In this document: positions 1 through 10,763 of the stretch, one piece after another
Position numbering within the stretch: the first letter of the stretch is position 1
How the letters are laid out: each line of letters begins with the position of its first letter
Assembly: GCF_018613325.1 (NCBI RefSeq)
Contig: NZ_JAGGQJ010000011.1
Location: 248,001 to 312,000 of the forward strand
Direction of reading: 5' to 3'
Length of the DNA: 64,000 nucleotides
Source: Bacillus sp. ISL-34
Lineage (GTDB): Bacteria > Bacillota > Bacilli > Bacillales > DSM-1321
Made by a program: the position numbers and the translations under genes
The notes under the pieces: generated by a model
What the model was told of the DNA's origin: nothing
The model's database searches: none
What the model saw: the letters and a program-made list of their open reading frames with translations, nothing else

Positions 1-1
1 T

Positions 2-784
2 GCTTCAATCATTGATGGATGCCGATTATCCAAGGCGAAAATTATTCCCTTTATCCATTCCGACATGGACGATTTACGGACAAAAGCACGTCAAGCCAAG
101 GAATCCGGATTGTATAACAAAGTCATGATTATTACCGATGGAGTGTTCTCGATGGATGGGGATATTGCCAAGCTTCCTGAAATTGTGAAGATTGCCGAAG
201 AGTTCGATTTAATTACGTATGTTGATGATGCGCATGGTTCGGGTGTATTAGGTAATGGTGCAGGAACGGTAAAACATTTTGGATTATCGGATAAAGTGGA
301 TTTCCAAATTGGAACATTATCCAAAGCCATTGGTGTTGTTGGAGGCTATGTAGCAGGAAAGAAAGATTTGATTGATTGGCTAAAAGTGAGAAGCCGTCCA
401 TTTTTATTTTCAACGGCTGCCACACCGGGAGCAGTTGCAGCTAGTATAGAAGCCATCGATATTTTGATGAATAGCTCAGAACTTCAAAATAAGCTTTGGG
501 AAAACAGCGATTACTTGAAAAAAGGCCTAAAAGAATTAGGGTTTGATATCGGGGAGAGCGAAACACCGATTACGCCTTGCATAATAGGTGATGAGGCAAA
601 AACGCAGCATTTCAGCAAGAGGCTGAATGAAGAAGGTGTATATGCTAAATCCATCGTATTCCCTACCGTTCCAAAAGGAACAGGAAGAGTGAGGAATATG
701 CCTACGGCTGCTCATACAAAAGAGATGCTGGATAGCGCATTGGCGATTTATGAAAAAGTAGGAAAAGAGATGTCGATCATATAA
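2..784 (+). CDS. kbl: Glycine C-acetyltransferase (2-amino-3-ketobutyrate CoA ligase), 5' end cut by window
   Basis: PLP-dependent alpha-oxoamine synthase that cleaves 2-amino-3-ketobutyrate with CoA to glycine and acetyl-CoA, the second step of threonine breakdown. The frame is open from base 2, so about the first third lies outside the window; the ATG at 65 is internal. Visible landmarks are [13 protein letters not shown], the aspartates of DGVFSMDGD and [11 protein letters not shown], and the PLP lysine in GTLSKAIG. The next gene, 45 bp on, encodes threonine 3-dehydrogenase, which makes the substrate. That context favours Kbl over its close relative BioF. Confidence 0.93.
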   Translation, partial: ASIIDGCRLSKAKIIPFIHSDMDDLRTKARQAKESGLYNKVMIITDGVFSMDGDIAKLPEIVKIAEEFDLITYVDDAHGSGVLGNGAGTVKHFGLSDKVDFQIGTLSKAIGVVGGYVAGKKDLIDWLKVRSRPFLFSTAATPGAVAASIEAIDILMNSSELQNKLWENSDYLKKGLKELGFDIGESETPITPCIIGDEAKTQHFSKRLNEEGVYAKSIVFPTVPKGTGRVRNMPTAAHTKEMLDSALAIYEKVGKEMSII

Positions 785-829
785 GTAGATTGCTTGTTTC
801 AGAGTTTAAAACATGGGGAGGGATTTTTG

Positions 830-1789
830 ATGAAAAAGGTCTTAGTAACGGGGGCTTTAGGTCAAATTGGTTCAGAACTGACGCTGAAAATGAGAGAGGT
901 TTATGGAGCTGACAATATCATTGCAACAGATATTCGAAAAACGGACAGCGATGTTGCTCAATCAGGTCCATTTGAGATTTTGGATGTTACGGATGAAAAA
1001 GCGATGTATAACATGGCAAAAAAACATGAAGTGGATACGATTATACATTTAGCCGCTTTATTGTCGGCAACAGCTGAAAAGAAGCCGCTTTTAGCTTGGC
1101 ATTTAAACATGGGCGGATTGGTCAATGCTTTGGAATCGGCACGAGAACTCGATTGCCAATTATTCACACCTAGTTCCATTGGTGCGTTTGGTCCAACCAC
1201 ACCTAAAGATTGGACACCGCAAGACATCATTCAACGGCCGAACACGATGTACGGCGTGAATAAAGTATCCGGAGAGTTATTATGTGATTATTATCATCAT
1301 AAATTTGGGGTTGATACGAGAGGTCTTCGATTCCCGGGACTGATTTCGTATGTGACACCTCCAGGCGGCGGAACTACTGACTATGCAGTCGAAATTTACT
1401 ATGAAGCGATTAAAAACAAGCGATATACTTCTTACATCGATAAGGGGACGTATATGGATATGATGTATATGCCGGACGCATTAGCAGCCATCATTACATT
1501 AATGGAGGCAGATGCTTCAAAATTGAAACATCGGAATTCTTTCAATGTTTCTGCCATGAGCTTTGATCCCGAGCAAATTGCAGCCGAAATTAAAAAGCAT
1601 ATTCCGGAATTTGTCATGAATTATGAAGTCGATCCTGTAAGACAATCCATTGCAGACAGTTGGCCAAATACAATTGATTCAACTTGTGCAAAGGAAGAGT
1701 GGGGATTCAAGGCGGAATATGATTTGGAGAAAATGACCAATGATATGTTGTTAAAGCTGAGATTAAAGTCCCTTTTAGTAACAGCATGA
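830..1789 (+). CDS. tdh: L-threonine 3-dehydrogenase, extended-SDR type
   Basis: NAD-dependent oxidation of L-threonine to 2-amino-3-ketobutyrate. 319 aa. Residues 1-12 hold the Rossmann motif GALGQIG after a beta strand. The SDR catalytic tyrosine/lysine are in YGVNK and the PSSIGAFGP strand carries the active-site serine. This is the epimerase-like Tdh of many bacilli, not the zinc MDR form. ATG at 830 is chosen because GGGGAGGG lies 8 bp upstream; an upstream ATG at 794 in frame has no ribosome site. It forms an operon with kbl and is followed by an inverted-repeat terminator. Confidence 0.9.
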   Translation: MKKVLVTGALGQIGSELTLKMREVYGADNIIATDIRKTDSDVAQSGPFEILDVTDEKAMYNMAKKHEVDTIIHLAALLSATAEKKPLLAWHLNMGGLVNALESARELDCQLFTPSSIGAFGPTTPKDWTPQDIIQRPNTMYGVNKVSGELLCDYYHHKFGVDTRGLRFPGLISYVTPPGGGTTDYAVEIYYEAIKNKRYTSYIDKGTYMDMMYMPDALAAIITLMEADASKLKHRNSFNVSAMSFDPEQIAAEIKKHIPEFVMNYEVDPVRQSIADSWPNTIDSTCAKEEWGFKAEYDLEKMTNDMLLKLRLKSLLVTA

Positions 1790-1803
1790 ATAAACCTGCC
1801 AGC

Positions 1804-1835
1804 CGAATAAAAGAGTTGCAAAACTCTTTTATTCG
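1804..1835. terminator. Perfect inverted repeat, likely bidirectional terminator of kbl-tdh
   Basis: A 14-bp stem (CGAATAAAAGAGTT with its exact complement) closed by a 4-base loop lies 15 bp after the tdh stop. The T-rich arm is inside the stem. Confidence 0.7.
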
Positions 1836-1894
1836 AGTTACCTTATACAGGGGAATTTTAACGTTTAAGGGGTGAGCTGTTATAACCGATAAAA

Positions 1895-1908
1895 AGTAAG
1901 CGCTTTCT
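1895..1908 (+). promoter_or_regulatory. Candidate cre (CcpA) site
   Basis: AGTAAGCGCTTTCT matches the cre consensus TGWAANCGNTNWCA except at both end positions. It lies in the roughly 330-bp gap between tdh and the amino-acid permease, about 215 bp upstream of the permease start. That gap otherwise holds only the tdh terminator. Confidence 0.35.
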
Positions 1909-2121
1909 ATGATGCCTTGAACAGAATCAAGAAATAACATGAAAATGGATAGTAATCTTTCTAACTGTCAGGAATGCTTAAAAGTGAAGAATGATTTTAT
2001 GGGGCAGCTTTAAGAAAGATTAAATAAAGTGGTGCCTGCTATATCATTTCTATACTAAATAGGGAGTGTACTAAGCATCTTGCATAAAATTTCGACTATT
2101 AGTAGTGTAGGGGGAAATGGA

Positions 2122-3519
2122 ATGGCAAACAAAGATTTGAATAGGGACTTGAAAGGTCGTCATATTCAGATGATCGCTTTGGGCGGAACGATTGGTGTCG
2201 GTTTATTTATGGGTTCAGCCAGCACGATCCAATGGACAGGTCCGTCTGTAATGTTAGCATATGCGATCTCTGGAATTTTTATATTCTTGATCATGCGCGC
2301 AATGGGGGAAATGTTGTATTTAGAGCCAAGTACAGGTTCATTTGCAACATTTGGTTATAAGTACATTCATCCATTGGCAGGGTATATGACTGCATGGAGT
2401 AACTGGTTCCAGTGGGTCATTGTCGGGATGGCAGAAATTATTGCAGTGGGGACGTACATGCAGTATTGGTACCCTGATCTCCCTGCTTGGATTCCAGGTT
2501 TAATCGCAATGGTGATTCTTGGAGCAGCGAACTTAATTTCCGTTAAATCCTTTGGGGAAATTGAATTTTGGTTTGCACTGATTAAAATCGTAACGATCGT
2601 TTTAATGATCGTTGCAGGATTTGGACTTATCTTCTTTGGAATCGGTAACGGAGGGGAAGCCTTAGGATTATCGAATCTTTGGGAACATGGTGGTTTATTT
2701 ACAGGTGGCTGGAAGGGCTTCTTCTTTGCTCTCTCGCTTGTTGTTGCCGCTTATCAAGGTGTAGAATTAATTGGGATTACAGCTGGTGAAGCAAAAGATC
2801 CGCAAGAAACGATAACCAAAGCGATTCAAAGTACCATTTGGCGTATTTTGATCTTCTATATCGGTGCGATTTTCATTATTGTAACCGTTTACCCTTGGGA
2901 TCAATTAAATGCGATTGGCAGTCCATTTGTTGCGACCTTTGCGAAGGTTGGTATCACCGCAGCAGCTGGAATCATTAATTTTGTCGTAATCACGGCTGCA
3001 ATGTCTGGCTGCAATAGTGGTATTTACAGTGCAGGACGTATGCTTTACACATTGGGGATGAATGGACAAGCGCCAAAATTCTTTGCGAAAGTATCTAATA
3101 GCGGTGTCCCTTTATTCGGTACATTCGGAGTGATAGTAGGTTTAGCAATTGGGGTTGTTTTAAGTTATATTGCACCAGAAAATTTATTTGTGCATGTATA
3201 CAGTGCGAGTGTACTTCCTGGAATGATTCCGTGGTTTGTCATTCTGATCAGTCAAATTAAATTCAGGAAAATCAAAAAAGCTGAAATGCACAATCATCCA
3301 TTCAAGATGCCTTTTGCACCTGTCACAAACTACCTGACCATCGCTTTCTTGATCATGGTATTGATCGGTATGTGGTTTAATGATGACACACGTACATCTC
3401 TTATGGTTGGAATAGGTTTTCTGGCTATCGTTGCAATAAGTTATTTCGCTTTTGGAATAGGCAAGCGTGTACAAGCCGATGCTCTGACAGAGGCTCAGAA
3501 GGAAGATAAGGTGGGTTAA
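2122..3519 (+). CDS. Amino-acid permease, APC superfamily (AAP family)
   Basis: Polytopic inner-membrane amino-acid/proton symporter, 465 aa with about 12 hydrophobic helices. The start of the family is clear: [20 protein letters not shown] in TM1, which carries the substrate-binding glycines. GELLY-like MGEMLYLEP follows TM2 and [10 protein letters not shown] follows TM6. ATG at 2122 (MANKDL) follows GTAGGGGGAA; an in-frame TTG at 2080 is less likely. A near-identical paralogue lies at 34112-35500. Exact substrate unknown; alanine, glutamine or proline-type permeases are all in this family. Confidence 0.88.
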   Translation: MANKDLNRDLKGRHIQMIALGGTIGVGLFMGSASTIQWTGPSVMLAYAISGIFIFLIMRAMGEMLYLEPSTGSFATFGYKYIHPLAGYMTAWSNWFQWVIVGMAEIIAVGTYMQYWYPDLPAWIPGLIAMVILGAANLISVKSFGEIEFWFALIKIVTIVLMIVAGFGLIFFGIGNGGEALGLSNLWEHGGLFTGGWKGFFFALSLVVAAYQGVELIGITAGEAKDPQETITKAIQSTIWRILIFYIGAIFIIVTVYPWDQLNAIGSPFVATFAKVGITAAAGIINFVVITAAMSGCNSGIYSAGRMLYTLGMNGQAPKFFAKVSNSGVPLFGTFGVIVGLAIGVVLSYIAPENLFVHVYSASVLPGMIPWFVILISQIKFRKIKKAEMHNHPFKMPFAPVTNYLTIAFLIMVLIGMWFNDDTRTSLMVGIGFLAIVAISYFAFGIGKRVQADALTEAQKEDKVG

Positions 3520-3543
3520 TCGATCATTCACTTTGGGTTTTGC

Positions 3544-3568
3544 AAAGGGTTGCTGCGGCAGCCCTTTT
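3544..3568 (+). terminator. Intrinsic terminator after amino-acid permease
   Basis: Stem GGGTTGC / GCAGCCC with loop TGCG, followed by TTTT, starts 25 bp after the permease stop. Confidence 0.8.
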
Positions 3569-3696
3569 CCAATGAAACCAAAAGGGCGTTCAGTTTTAAC
3601 AAGAGATGATAAAATGGATTAAAATGATTGCTTCCTTGTGAAGGGTGAACTTTTTATGTTCGGACTTAAAAATCCTAAGAAAAGGAGAAGTTGACA

Positions 3697-3990
3697 ATGA
3701 CAGCTTCAAAGAAGAATTTGAGGACTTGTGAAAAGGGACACAAATACTATAAATCCAGCGACTGTCCGACCTGCCCTGTATGTGAACAGGAACGAAAACC
3801 TGATACTGGATTTCTTTCATTGCTTTCGGCACCAGCCAGACGTGCATTGGAAAACAATGGGATAACCTCTTTACAACAGCTCTCAACATATAGTGAAAAA
3901 GAGATATTGAAATTTCACGGTATGGGACCAGCTTCTTTACCTAAACTTAGGGCTGCTTTGGAGACAGGTGGGTTATCATTCAAAGATTAA
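3697..3990 (+). CDS. Small protein: zinc-ribbon-like N-terminus plus RpoA C-terminal-domain-like helix-hairpin-helix
   Basis: 97 aa. Residues 10-31 contain one cysteine plus a CPTCPVC cluster, suggesting metal binding. Residues 40-97 resemble the C-terminal domain of RNA polymerase alpha: LSAPARRALENNGITSLQQL, then the HhH signature FHGMGPASLPKLR. Such free-standing alpha-CTD-like proteins occur in bacilli, and nucleic-acid binding is inferred. ATG at 3697 is preferred because AAAGGAG lies 9 bp upstream; the in-frame TTG at 3691 is too close. It stands alone, 95 bp before coaA. Confidence 0.75.
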   Translation: MTASKKNLRTCEKGHKYYKSSDCPTCPVCEQERKPDTGFLSLLSAPARRALENNGITSLQQLSTYSEKEILKFHGMGPASLPKLRAALETGGLSFKD

Positions 3991-4085
3991 TCACTTTACG
4001 TGATAAGTGATCAGGAACATCTTTTTTATGGACATCATCCTTGTTAAACTGATAGTAACTCTAAAAAGTGAGGTAACGAAAAATC

Positions 4086-5006
4086 ATGAGTTCCTATACT
4101 CCCTATTTTGAATTCAATCGAGAAAAGTGGGCATCTCTGCGAAACCATACTCCTCTTCCTTTAACTGAAGAAGAATTGGATAACTTAAAAGGAATAAATG
4201 AAGAAATATCCATTCAGGAAGTAGAAGAGGTTTATTTGCCCTTGACCCGTTTAATTAATTTACATGTTGAAGCATCTCAGCAGCTTAACACAGCCACTTC
4301 TTCATTTCTAAAAACTGATGCTAAAAAAGTACCTTATATCATTGGGATTGCAGGGAGTGTTGCTGTAGGAAAGAGTACGACAGCAAGGCTGCTTCAGACT
4401 TTATTATCTAGATGGGATAATCACAGGAACGTAGGTCTTGTCACTACCGACGGTTTTTTGTACCCAAATGATCTTTTAGAAGAAAAAGGACTCATGAAAA
4501 GAAAAGGGTTTCCTGAAAGTTATGATACACAAAAATTAATCAATCTTATCGGAGATGTAAAAGCGGGAAAAAATAAAGTGGAAGCTCCAATCTACTCACA
4601 TTTGAAGTATGACATTTTGCCAAATGAAGTGCAGACTATCTGTAATCCGGATATTTTAATAGTGGAAGGTGTTAATGTTCTTCAAGTTGACAGGGAAAAT
4701 CAAGTATTCGTCAGTGACTTTTTTGATTTCTCACTCTATGTTGATGCAGACGTAAACGACATAGAACGATGGTATGTTGAAAGGTTCCTTTTACTTCAAA
4801 AGACCGCATTTCAAAGTCCCGAATCCTATTTTCATCGTTATATTAACTTGTCTAAGGAACAAGCCATTAAACAAGCGACCCAAATTTGGGAAGAAATTAA
4901 TTTGAAAAATTTACATGAAAATATACTGCCGACAAAAGGACGGGCAAAACTCGTCTTGAAAAAAGGATCAGAACACAAAGTTGAAAATATCTTTTTGCGA
5001 AAATGA
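4086..5006 (+). CDS. coaA: Type I pantothenate kinase
   Basis: Phosphorylates pantothenate to 4'-phosphopantothenate, the first step of CoA synthesis. 306 aa, the usual length for the bacterial PanK-I family. The P-loop is [15 protein letters not shown] at about residues 91-105. TTDGFLYPN (substrate/Mg site), [10 protein letters not shown] and the VEGVNVLQ strand are also typical. ATG follows GTGAGGTAACG. It has its own upstream gap and no obvious operon partner. Confidence 0.95.
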   Translation: MSSYTPYFEFNREKWASLRNHTPLPLTEEELDNLKGINEEISIQEVEEVYLPLTRLINLHVEASQQLNTATSSFLKTDAKKVPYIIGIAGSVAVGKSTTARLLQTLLSRWDNHRNVGLVTTDGFLYPNDLLEEKGLMKRKGFPESYDTQKLINLIGDVKAGKNKVEAPIYSHLKYDILPNEVQTICNPDILIVEGVNVLQVDRENQVFVSDFFDFSLYVDADVNDIERWYVERFLLLQKTAFQSPESYFHRYINLSKEQAIKQATQIWEEINLKNLHENILPTKGRAKLVLKKGSEHKVENIFLRK

Positions 5007-5625
5007 TAAAATGAATGTGTGGATTGTGTATTAGAATAATATTTTATTGTAATAGCAATAAAGTAAGGAATTTTATTTATAAGGGACTATACGATAAGTC
5101 TTAAAATTAGGAATATTATCAAGGATCTTACCTTATATTGGTTTAATTATCAGTAATTATTGGTATTGTTATAATATCTAATAATTGGGTGGAATTTATG
5201 ATCCAAGTTAAAAAGGTAGGATTTTAACAATTTCAGGAAGGTCCTTATTTTTTAGGGAAATGGTTACAGATCCTTCTAATTTCACTTCTGAATTTGTCAT
5301 TAAATGTGTATTTTCGTTGCTTTTTCCGATGTGTCAATATTATTTCACTAACAGTTTCTTCCTTCAATAAGGAGATGTTGCTGAAGAAATCTTTTAATGT
5401 GACTATCGAAGCGGATAAGTTTAAGCTAATTTCTTCACAAAATCAATATTTTAACAAAAAAAGTAATAGTAGAATATTTTAATCTATGAAATAATAATAA
5501 TAGACTATGATATAGTTATAAGGAGACAGAAAAGGTGTGTTCCTTGTTCGTGCCTGGCTTTTTATGACACCTAAGCAGGAGCGCCTACATCTTTTTTGCA
5601 AATATAGGGGATAAGGAAGGTTATA
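5007..5625. other. Long AT-rich gap before mqo
   Basis: 619 bp, very AT-rich. A 62-codon frame at 5294-5482 has no ribosome site and no family resemblance, so I do not call it. Near mqo, AGGTGT (5533-5538) can pair with ACACCT (5567-5572) around a 28-base loop, just upstream of a T-rich stretch. This could be a leader hairpin, but I recognise no known riboswitch. Confidence 0.4.
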
Positions 5626-7131
5626 ATGAGCAACATACAGAAACAAACAGACGTTATCTTAATTGGCGGCGGAGTCATGAGCGCGACTTTGGGATCATTA
5701 CTGAAAGAGTTAGCACCGGAATGGGAAATCAAAGTATTTGAGAAGCTTGCAAACGCAGGAGAAGAAAGCTCTAACGAATGGAATAATGCGGGTACGGGAC
5801 ATTCTGCACTGTGCGAGCTTAACTATACATCCGAAAAATCTGATGGGTCTATAGATATAAGCAAAGCAATTAAAATTAATGAACAGTTCCAAGTTTCATT
5901 GCAGTTTTGGTCGTATCTTGTAAACTGTAAGCTGATTGATAATCCGCAAGACTTTATCATGCCATTGCCTCATATGAGTATGGTACAAGGGGATAAAAAT
6001 GTAGCGTTCTTAAAGAAACGTTTTGAAGCGCTGTCAAAAAATCCTCTGTTCCAAGGTATGGAGTATTCCGATAACCCAGCAAAACTGATGGAATGGATTC
6101 CACTTATTATGCAAGACCGTCCATCGAATGATTCTATAGCGGCAACAAAAATTGATTACGGTACAGACGTTAACTTTGGTGCTTTAACACGCATGTTGTT
6201 TGACCACTTAAAGACTAAAAACGTCGATATCAAATATAAACATAGTGTTGATAATGTTAAACGGGCTAGCGATGGCTCATGGGAATTAAAAGTGCGTAAT
6301 GTCGATACCGGCAGCGTAGAACGCCATAATGCTAAATTCGTCTTTATCGGAGGCGGGGGCGGAAGCTTGCATTTGCTGCAAAAATCCGGTATTCCTGAAG
6401 GGAAACATATCGGCGGATTCCCAGTAAGCGGATACTTCATGGTATGTAATAATCCGGAAGTTGTTGCGCAGCATCATGGAAAAGTATACGGAAAAGCTAA
6501 AGTTGGTGCTCCACCAATGTCTGTTCCGCATCTTGATACACGTTTTATCGACAATAAAAAATCGTTGCTATTTGGACCATTTGCGGGCTTCTCACCGAAG
6601 TTCCTAAAAACAGGTTCAATGTTCGATTTAATAACTTCCGTAAAACCGAATAATGTTTTAACTATGTTGGCGGCAGGCGCAAAAGAGATGCCATTGACAA
6701 AATACCTGATCCAGCAAGTTATGTTATCGAAAGAACAGCGCATGGAAGAGTTACGAGAGTTCATCCCGAACGCTAAGAGCGAGGATTGGGATTTAGTAGT
6801 AGCTGGCCAACGTGTACAAGTTATCAAGGATACTGCTGAAGGCGGCAAAGGTACACTTCAATTTGGTACGGAAGTTGTCAGTGCATCCGATGGCTCGATT
6901 GCAGCATTGCTAGGTGCATCTCCAGGTGCTTCTACTGCTGTACACGTTATGCTTGAGGTAATTAATAAATGCTTCCCGCAACGTATGAAAGAGTGGGAAC
7001 CGAAAATTAAAGAAATGATTCCTTCTTATGGAGAGTCACTAATGGAAAATACAGAACTTCTGCACGAAATTCAAACTTCAACAGCAGAGACGCTTGGTCT
7101 GAGCAAAAAAAAAGAGCTAGTTTATAGTTAA
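5626..7131 (+). CDS. mqo: Malate:quinone oxidoreductase
   Basis: Membrane-associated FAD enzyme of the TCA cycle; oxidises malate to oxaloacetate and reduces quinone. 501 aa, usual family length. The FAD motif [14 protein letters not shown] is at residues 10-23. [23 protein letters not shown] is split around the active site and is diagnostic of Mqo, as are [14 protein letters not shown] and [16 protein letters not shown] at 5626 follows AAGGAAGG. Monocistronic, with its own terminator. Confidence 0.96.
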   Translation: MSNIQKQTDVILIGGGVMSATLGSLLKELAPEWEIKVFEKLANAGEESSNEWNNAGTGHSALCELNYTSEKSDGSIDISKAIKINEQFQVSLQFWSYLVNCKLIDNPQDFIMPLPHMSMVQGDKNVAFLKKRFEALSKNPLFQGMEYSDNPAKLMEWIPLIMQDRPSNDSIAATKIDYGTDVNFGALTRMLFDHLKTKNVDIKYKHSVDNVKRASDGSWELKVRNVDTGSVERHNAKFVFIGGGGGSLHLLQKSGIPEGKHIGGFPVSGYFMVCNNPEVVAQHHGKVYGKAKVGAPPMSVPHLDTRFIDNKKSLLFGPFAGFSPKFLKTGSMFDLITSVKPNNVLTMLAAGAKEMPLTKYLIQQVMLSKEQRMEELREFIPNAKSEDWDLVVAGQRVQVIKDTAEGGKGTLQFGTEVVSASDGSIAALLGASPGASTAVHVMLEVINKCFPQRMKEWEPKIKEMIPSYGESLMENTELLHEIQTSTAETLGLSKKKELVYS

Positions 7132-7169
7132 TATTTGGATATGGAAGCAACATTGAGATTAAAAACAAC

Positions 7170-7210
7170 AGAACCTTTAATCTATCTTTGATTGAAGGTT
7201 CTTTTTTTTT
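7170..7210 (+). terminator. Intrinsic terminator of mqo
   Basis: A 13-bp stem (AGAACCTTTAATC with GATTGAAGGTTCT) and a 7-base loop are followed by a run of T. Confidence 0.92.
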
Positions 7211-7287
7211 GTCTTGAAGCTGATTCAACCTTCGAAAGGGAGGGTTGGACTAAAGAGGGCAGTATAGTTTAATAAGAAAATTCAATA

Positions 7288-7310
7288 AGGGATGCTATTA
7301 TGGCATCCCT
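7288..7310 (-). terminator. Intrinsic terminator of the K+ channel gene
   Basis: AGGGATGC / GCATCCCT stem overlaps the end of the minus-strand channel gene and continues into a T-rich tract on the minus strand. Confidence 0.7.
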
Positions 7311-8378
7311 AAAGATTTCGGCTTCTAATGTGTGTATTTGAATTTATTTGGGAAATGGTCTCTTTATCGCAAATAACGAAAAGCTGTGCATCATCAGGAA
7401 TTCGTTCATCTAATTTTTGGTTTATGTTAAGATCACCACGATCCGCTACCAGTGTGGCTCCTTTGTTAAGAAGATCTATAAACGCATCACGATAGGTCCG
7501 CCATTCATCTTGTTTAGGAATCTCATACATGGTTTCTTCATACTTTGTGCTCATAAGTTCAGAATACATGTGGGTGACTCCATGAGAAAATAATGATCGT
7601 ACTGCTGCATGGGAGATCATTTCTTGTGTAGGAATAAACTCATCCACCTTTACACGCTCGAATAAACGAATATGCTTTTGATTGATCACTTCGGCGGTGA
7701 CATGAATGGACGTATTCGTTTTTTCTTCAATGGCCGTTATGGCAGTGGCAACTAATAATGTCTTTCCATCGACAAGTAACGGATCTTTTGTAGCATAATT
7801 ATCCTGTGTAATTTGGTCAGCAAAAATGATAACGCCTTTTGCTTTAGGCAGATTTGCACGGAGTAATGCTTCTTCATCGGTAGCATCCCCTCGAACATAA
7901 AACAGACGCTCCTCCATCATGGGAGCTTTTTCTAAGTTATCAATGATTACAATATCAATGGTTTCATCAGATTTAAAAACTTCTTGGAGTGCTGATTTTG
8001 ATTTATCACTCCATCCAATCAGAATGATATGATTTTTACCTGTATATTTCACTTTTCCACCAACTTTACGTTTTTCGATAAGATATACAGATTTAATGAT
8101 TTTTCCAATAAAAAGACTAACAAGCCCAATACCCGTGATGTAAAGACCAATGGTAAATGCTTTTCCAAGATCGGTGACCGGTGCATAGTCTCCAAAACCA
8201 ACCGTAGCAAGCGTTGTAAGAACCCAGTAAACTGAGGTTAAATATGATTCGAACGTCTGTGGCTCTATAGAGAAAGCAACATACGCAGCAACTAATATGT
8301 ATAAAATGGCAAATGGTATAAAGATTCTACCTCTTAATTTAATCAGGTAATATATTATTTTTTTTACCGTCTCATCAT
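7309..8378 (-). CDS. Two-TM potassium channel with RCK/TrkA-N domain; start region possibly frameshifted
   Basis: K+ channel subunit: two hydrophobic helices around a pore loop with the selectivity filter TVGFGDY, then a cytosolic Rossmann/RCK domain (HIILIGWSDKSKSALQEV) and a TrkA-C-like tail. The first unambiguous start in frame is GTG at 8052, but that would remove the whole pore. Upstream codons to about 8385 are open and clearly encode TM1-pore-TM2, yet contain no ATG, GTG or TTG. ATGs at 8378 and 8375, behind AGGATGGG, are in another frame and hit TAA after two more codons. Either a rare start codon is used or one base was lost near 8366. Confidence 0.8.
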
Positions 8379-8385
8379 ACCCATC

Positions 8386-8729
8386 CTAGTTTTCAAGTCA
8401 TCATCGATTAAATTTATATTTCCCCAATTCATCAATTAATTAAACGTAAGTGTAAAAACTATTTTTACCCAAGTAGGAGCAAGAAGCATATAAAAGAGAG
8501 CTTAGTTCGTTAAAAATCTGTGACGTTCAGCTCTTTTTTGTATGTAATTAAAGGGACAGGATCCACACATTCTGCTATTTAATTCCGCTTTAATTTTAAT
8601 ATAGATTATAAAATGAACAATAATAGATGAAAATTTGAAAATAAATTATAAAATAATCATCAAACAATAAAATGATTATTAGAATTTTCAGTATACAATT
8701 AATATTAAATGACGAGGAGGTCCATCAAA
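8386..8729. other. AT-rich gap with one terminator-like hairpin
   Basis: Between the channel gene and the decayed frame at 8730. A long imperfect hairpin at about 8492-8540 (AAAAGAG ... CTCTTTTTT) looks like an orphan intrinsic terminator. The rest is very AT-rich with no coding signal. Confidence 0.5.
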
Positions 8730-9120
8730 ATGAAAGCGAATACAAAAATGAAATAATGACTATACGAAGAAACAGGATTGCAAACAAAAGACAGTGCTTC
8801 CTTATATTAATGAACAACCGGAATGTAGATTAGCACCGAGGTGGTGGTAAACGGCTGGATTGGAAAGCGGCACATATTGGGAGTGTTTTGCTTCGAATGT
8901 TCAATAAGGGCTGGAAGAGGTTGAAACTTTGCTTATCCAATCTAGGTAACCCGTGGTCATGCGCATACCGATGCACCACGGGCAATGTGCATTTTTGAAA
9001 TTGGATTGGCAAAAGAATAAATTTAGTTCCAAGGCTTCCCGTATTTTGCTGGTTAGGCTATGGGGGACGTGCCGGGTTTGGATAATTTTGAACGATATGG
9101 TGGCAAGCGGAGAACTAAAT
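8730..9120 (+). pseudogene. Decayed coding remnant with intact ribosome site
   Basis: GAGGAGG precedes an ATG at 8730 that stops after 8 codons. After it, protein-like stretches continue in shifting frames: LYEETGLQTKDSASLY, then INEQPECRLAP, then GLESGTYWECF, then a patch reading GHAHTDAPRAMCIFEIGL around 8945-9005. Stops and frame changes break these up. I cannot identify the parent family. It directly precedes the YjiH-like gene, whose neighbours in other bacteria are often amidohydrolases or peptidases, but that link is inference only. Confidence 0.4.
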
Positions 9121-9154
9121 ACCCAGCATGCAATTAATAATAGGGGGAATAATT

Positions 9155-10492
9155 ATGGGATCACCAAATGTGGCGGCAAATACGAAACAAGAGAAGCCGC
9201 AAATTCAATCAACTACTAATATACTGAAGTTTATAATATATAGTTTAATAGGAAGTTTTATGTTTTTTATTCCTATTACCATAAATGGTGTTTCAAGCAT
9301 ACCAATTGATCATATAGTAACATGGATCAAAGTAACCTTGCCGTCAGCCGTTCCTATTTATGCTCTCATTGTCATTCTAGTAGGAGCTGTTTATCCATTT
9401 ATCTCAAAAAGTTGGAGCAAGGATAAGGTATCAATAGTTTTTTCTTTCTTAAAAGTAATAGGTGCTGTTGTTGCGATCTTAATATATTTCAAGATTGGGC
9501 CCGAATGGTTAATGGCCCCAAGTATGGGTCCTTTCCTTTTCGAAAAACTTGTCATACCTGTAGGGCTTGTCGTTCCTTTTGGTGCTATATTTTTGGCGCT
9601 TCTCATTGGATATGGGCTTCTCGAATTTTTGGGTGTACTGATGCAGCCAATCATGAGGCCGATATTTAAAACGCCGGGGCGTTCAGCAGTTGATATGGTC
9701 GCTGATTTAGCAGGAAGCTACTCCATTGGTATGCTTATTACGAATCGACTATATAAAGAAGGAAAATACACGCTTAAAGAAGCTGCTATTATTGCAACTG
9801 GTTTTTCAACCGTTTCAGCAACGTTCATGATCGTTGTAGCAAAAACTCTCGGGCTTATGGACTTATGGTCCCTTTTCTTTTGGGTTTCTTTAGGGATAAC
9901 GTATCTTGTCACTGCCATTACCGTACGGATTTGGCCGCTAAATAAAATGAGCGACGATTATTATTCGGATAATGCCGATCCGGAAGAAGTTATCAAAGAA
10001 GGACTTTTCAAAAATGCCTGGAACAATGCGATGGTGGGAGCAAACAATTCCGTAAGTCTTGGCAGAAATTTATGGGAAAACTTAAAGGACGGTTTTCTTA
10101 TGACAATGAGCATTCTGCCGTCCATTTTATCCGTTGGTCTCATCAGCCTTGTATTAGCGGAGTATACTCCAGTATTTAATTTACTTGGCTATCTTTTTTA
10201 TCCATTTACCTGGGCATTGCAAATACCTGAACCATTTTTGGCTGCAAAAGCTTCAGCTATAGGAATTGCAGAAATGTTCCTGCCGGCGCTTCTCGTAGTT
10301 GATGCACCTCTGGTAACTAAGTTCATTATTGCCGTGGTATCTGTATCATCCATATTGTTCTTCTCAGCGACGATACCTTGTATCCTATCAACCGAAATCC
10401 CAATCAGCATTACGAAGTTGATTGTAATCTGGTTTGAACGGACGCTCATCACGTTAATTATTACTGCACCTATCGCAATATTGCTGCTTTAG
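9155..10492 (+). CDS. YjiH-like membrane protein with nucleoside-recognition (Gate) domains
   Basis: 445 aa, about 10-11 hydrophobic helices. GPFLFEKLVIPVGLVVPFGAIF and the LAGSYSIGMLITNRLYKEGKYT segment are typical of the YjiH/SpmA-like Gate-domain family, with a second similar domain near LGYLFYPFTWALQIPEPFLAA. Role unknown; transport of a small organic molecule is the common guess. ATG at 9155 is chosen because TAGGGGGAAT lies just upstream; the longer frame from 9128 starts inside untranslated sequence. Followed by a terminator. Confidence 0.8.
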   Translation: MGSPNVAANTKQEKPQIQSTTNILKFIIYSLIGSFMFFIPITINGVSSIPIDHIVTWIKVTLPSAVPIYALIVILVGAVYPFISKSWSKDKVSIVFSFLKVIGAVVAILIYFKIGPEWLMAPSMGPFLFEKLVIPVGLVVPFGAIFLALLIGYGLLEFLGVLMQPIMRPIFKTPGRSAVDMVADLAGSYSIGMLITNRLYKEGKYTLKEAAIIATGFSTVSATFMIVVAKTLGLMDLWSLFFWVSLGITYLVTAITVRIWPLNKMSDDYYSDNADPEEVIKEGLFKNAWNNAMVGANNSVSLGRNLWENLKDGFLMTMSILPSILSVGLISLVLAEYTPVFNLLGYLFYPFTWALQIPEPFLAAKASAIGIAEMFLPALLVVDAPLVTKFIIAVVSVSSILFFSATIPCILSTEIPISITKLIVIWFERTLITLIITAPIAILLL

Positions 10493-10548
10493 TACAAATC
10501 AACGAATCTTAATTCGATTCACAAATCGAACAGGTGCGTTCATATTAT

Positions 10549-10586
10549 AAGGTCGGCCAGTAAAAATTACTGGTTGACCTTTTTTA
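10549..10586 (+). terminator. Intrinsic terminator of the YjiH-like gene
   Basis: 15-bp imperfect stem AAGGTCGGCCAGTAA / TTACTGGTTGACCTT, short A-rich loop, then T6. Confidence 0.9.
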
Positions 10587-10763
10587 ATAGAATCTTTTAT
10601 ATCAGTAGCCAGGGTAGGACGTACGGGTGCGCGGGACATTTGAAGGCTTGTTGGGACGTAGTATAAATTATTTGGAGCAGCATCATCATCACAGAAAAGG
10701 ATATTGAGTTTAATATGTTTCTAACAAAACATATTTATATCTTTCGAGAATTTCGACATTATA

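Noticed and set aside
2-784. bioF (KAPA synthase) assignment
   Set aside because: Same superfamily, but the immediate neighbour is threonine dehydrogenase and the residues fit Kbl; the biotin genes are 36 kb away.
5294-5482. 62-codon plus-strand frame upstream of mqo
   Set aside because: No ribosome site, biased AT-rich composition, no recognisable domain.
8953-9219. 88-codon frame overlapping the YjiH-like gene start
   Set aside because: Runs out of frame across the decayed region into a well-supported gene; no ribosome site.
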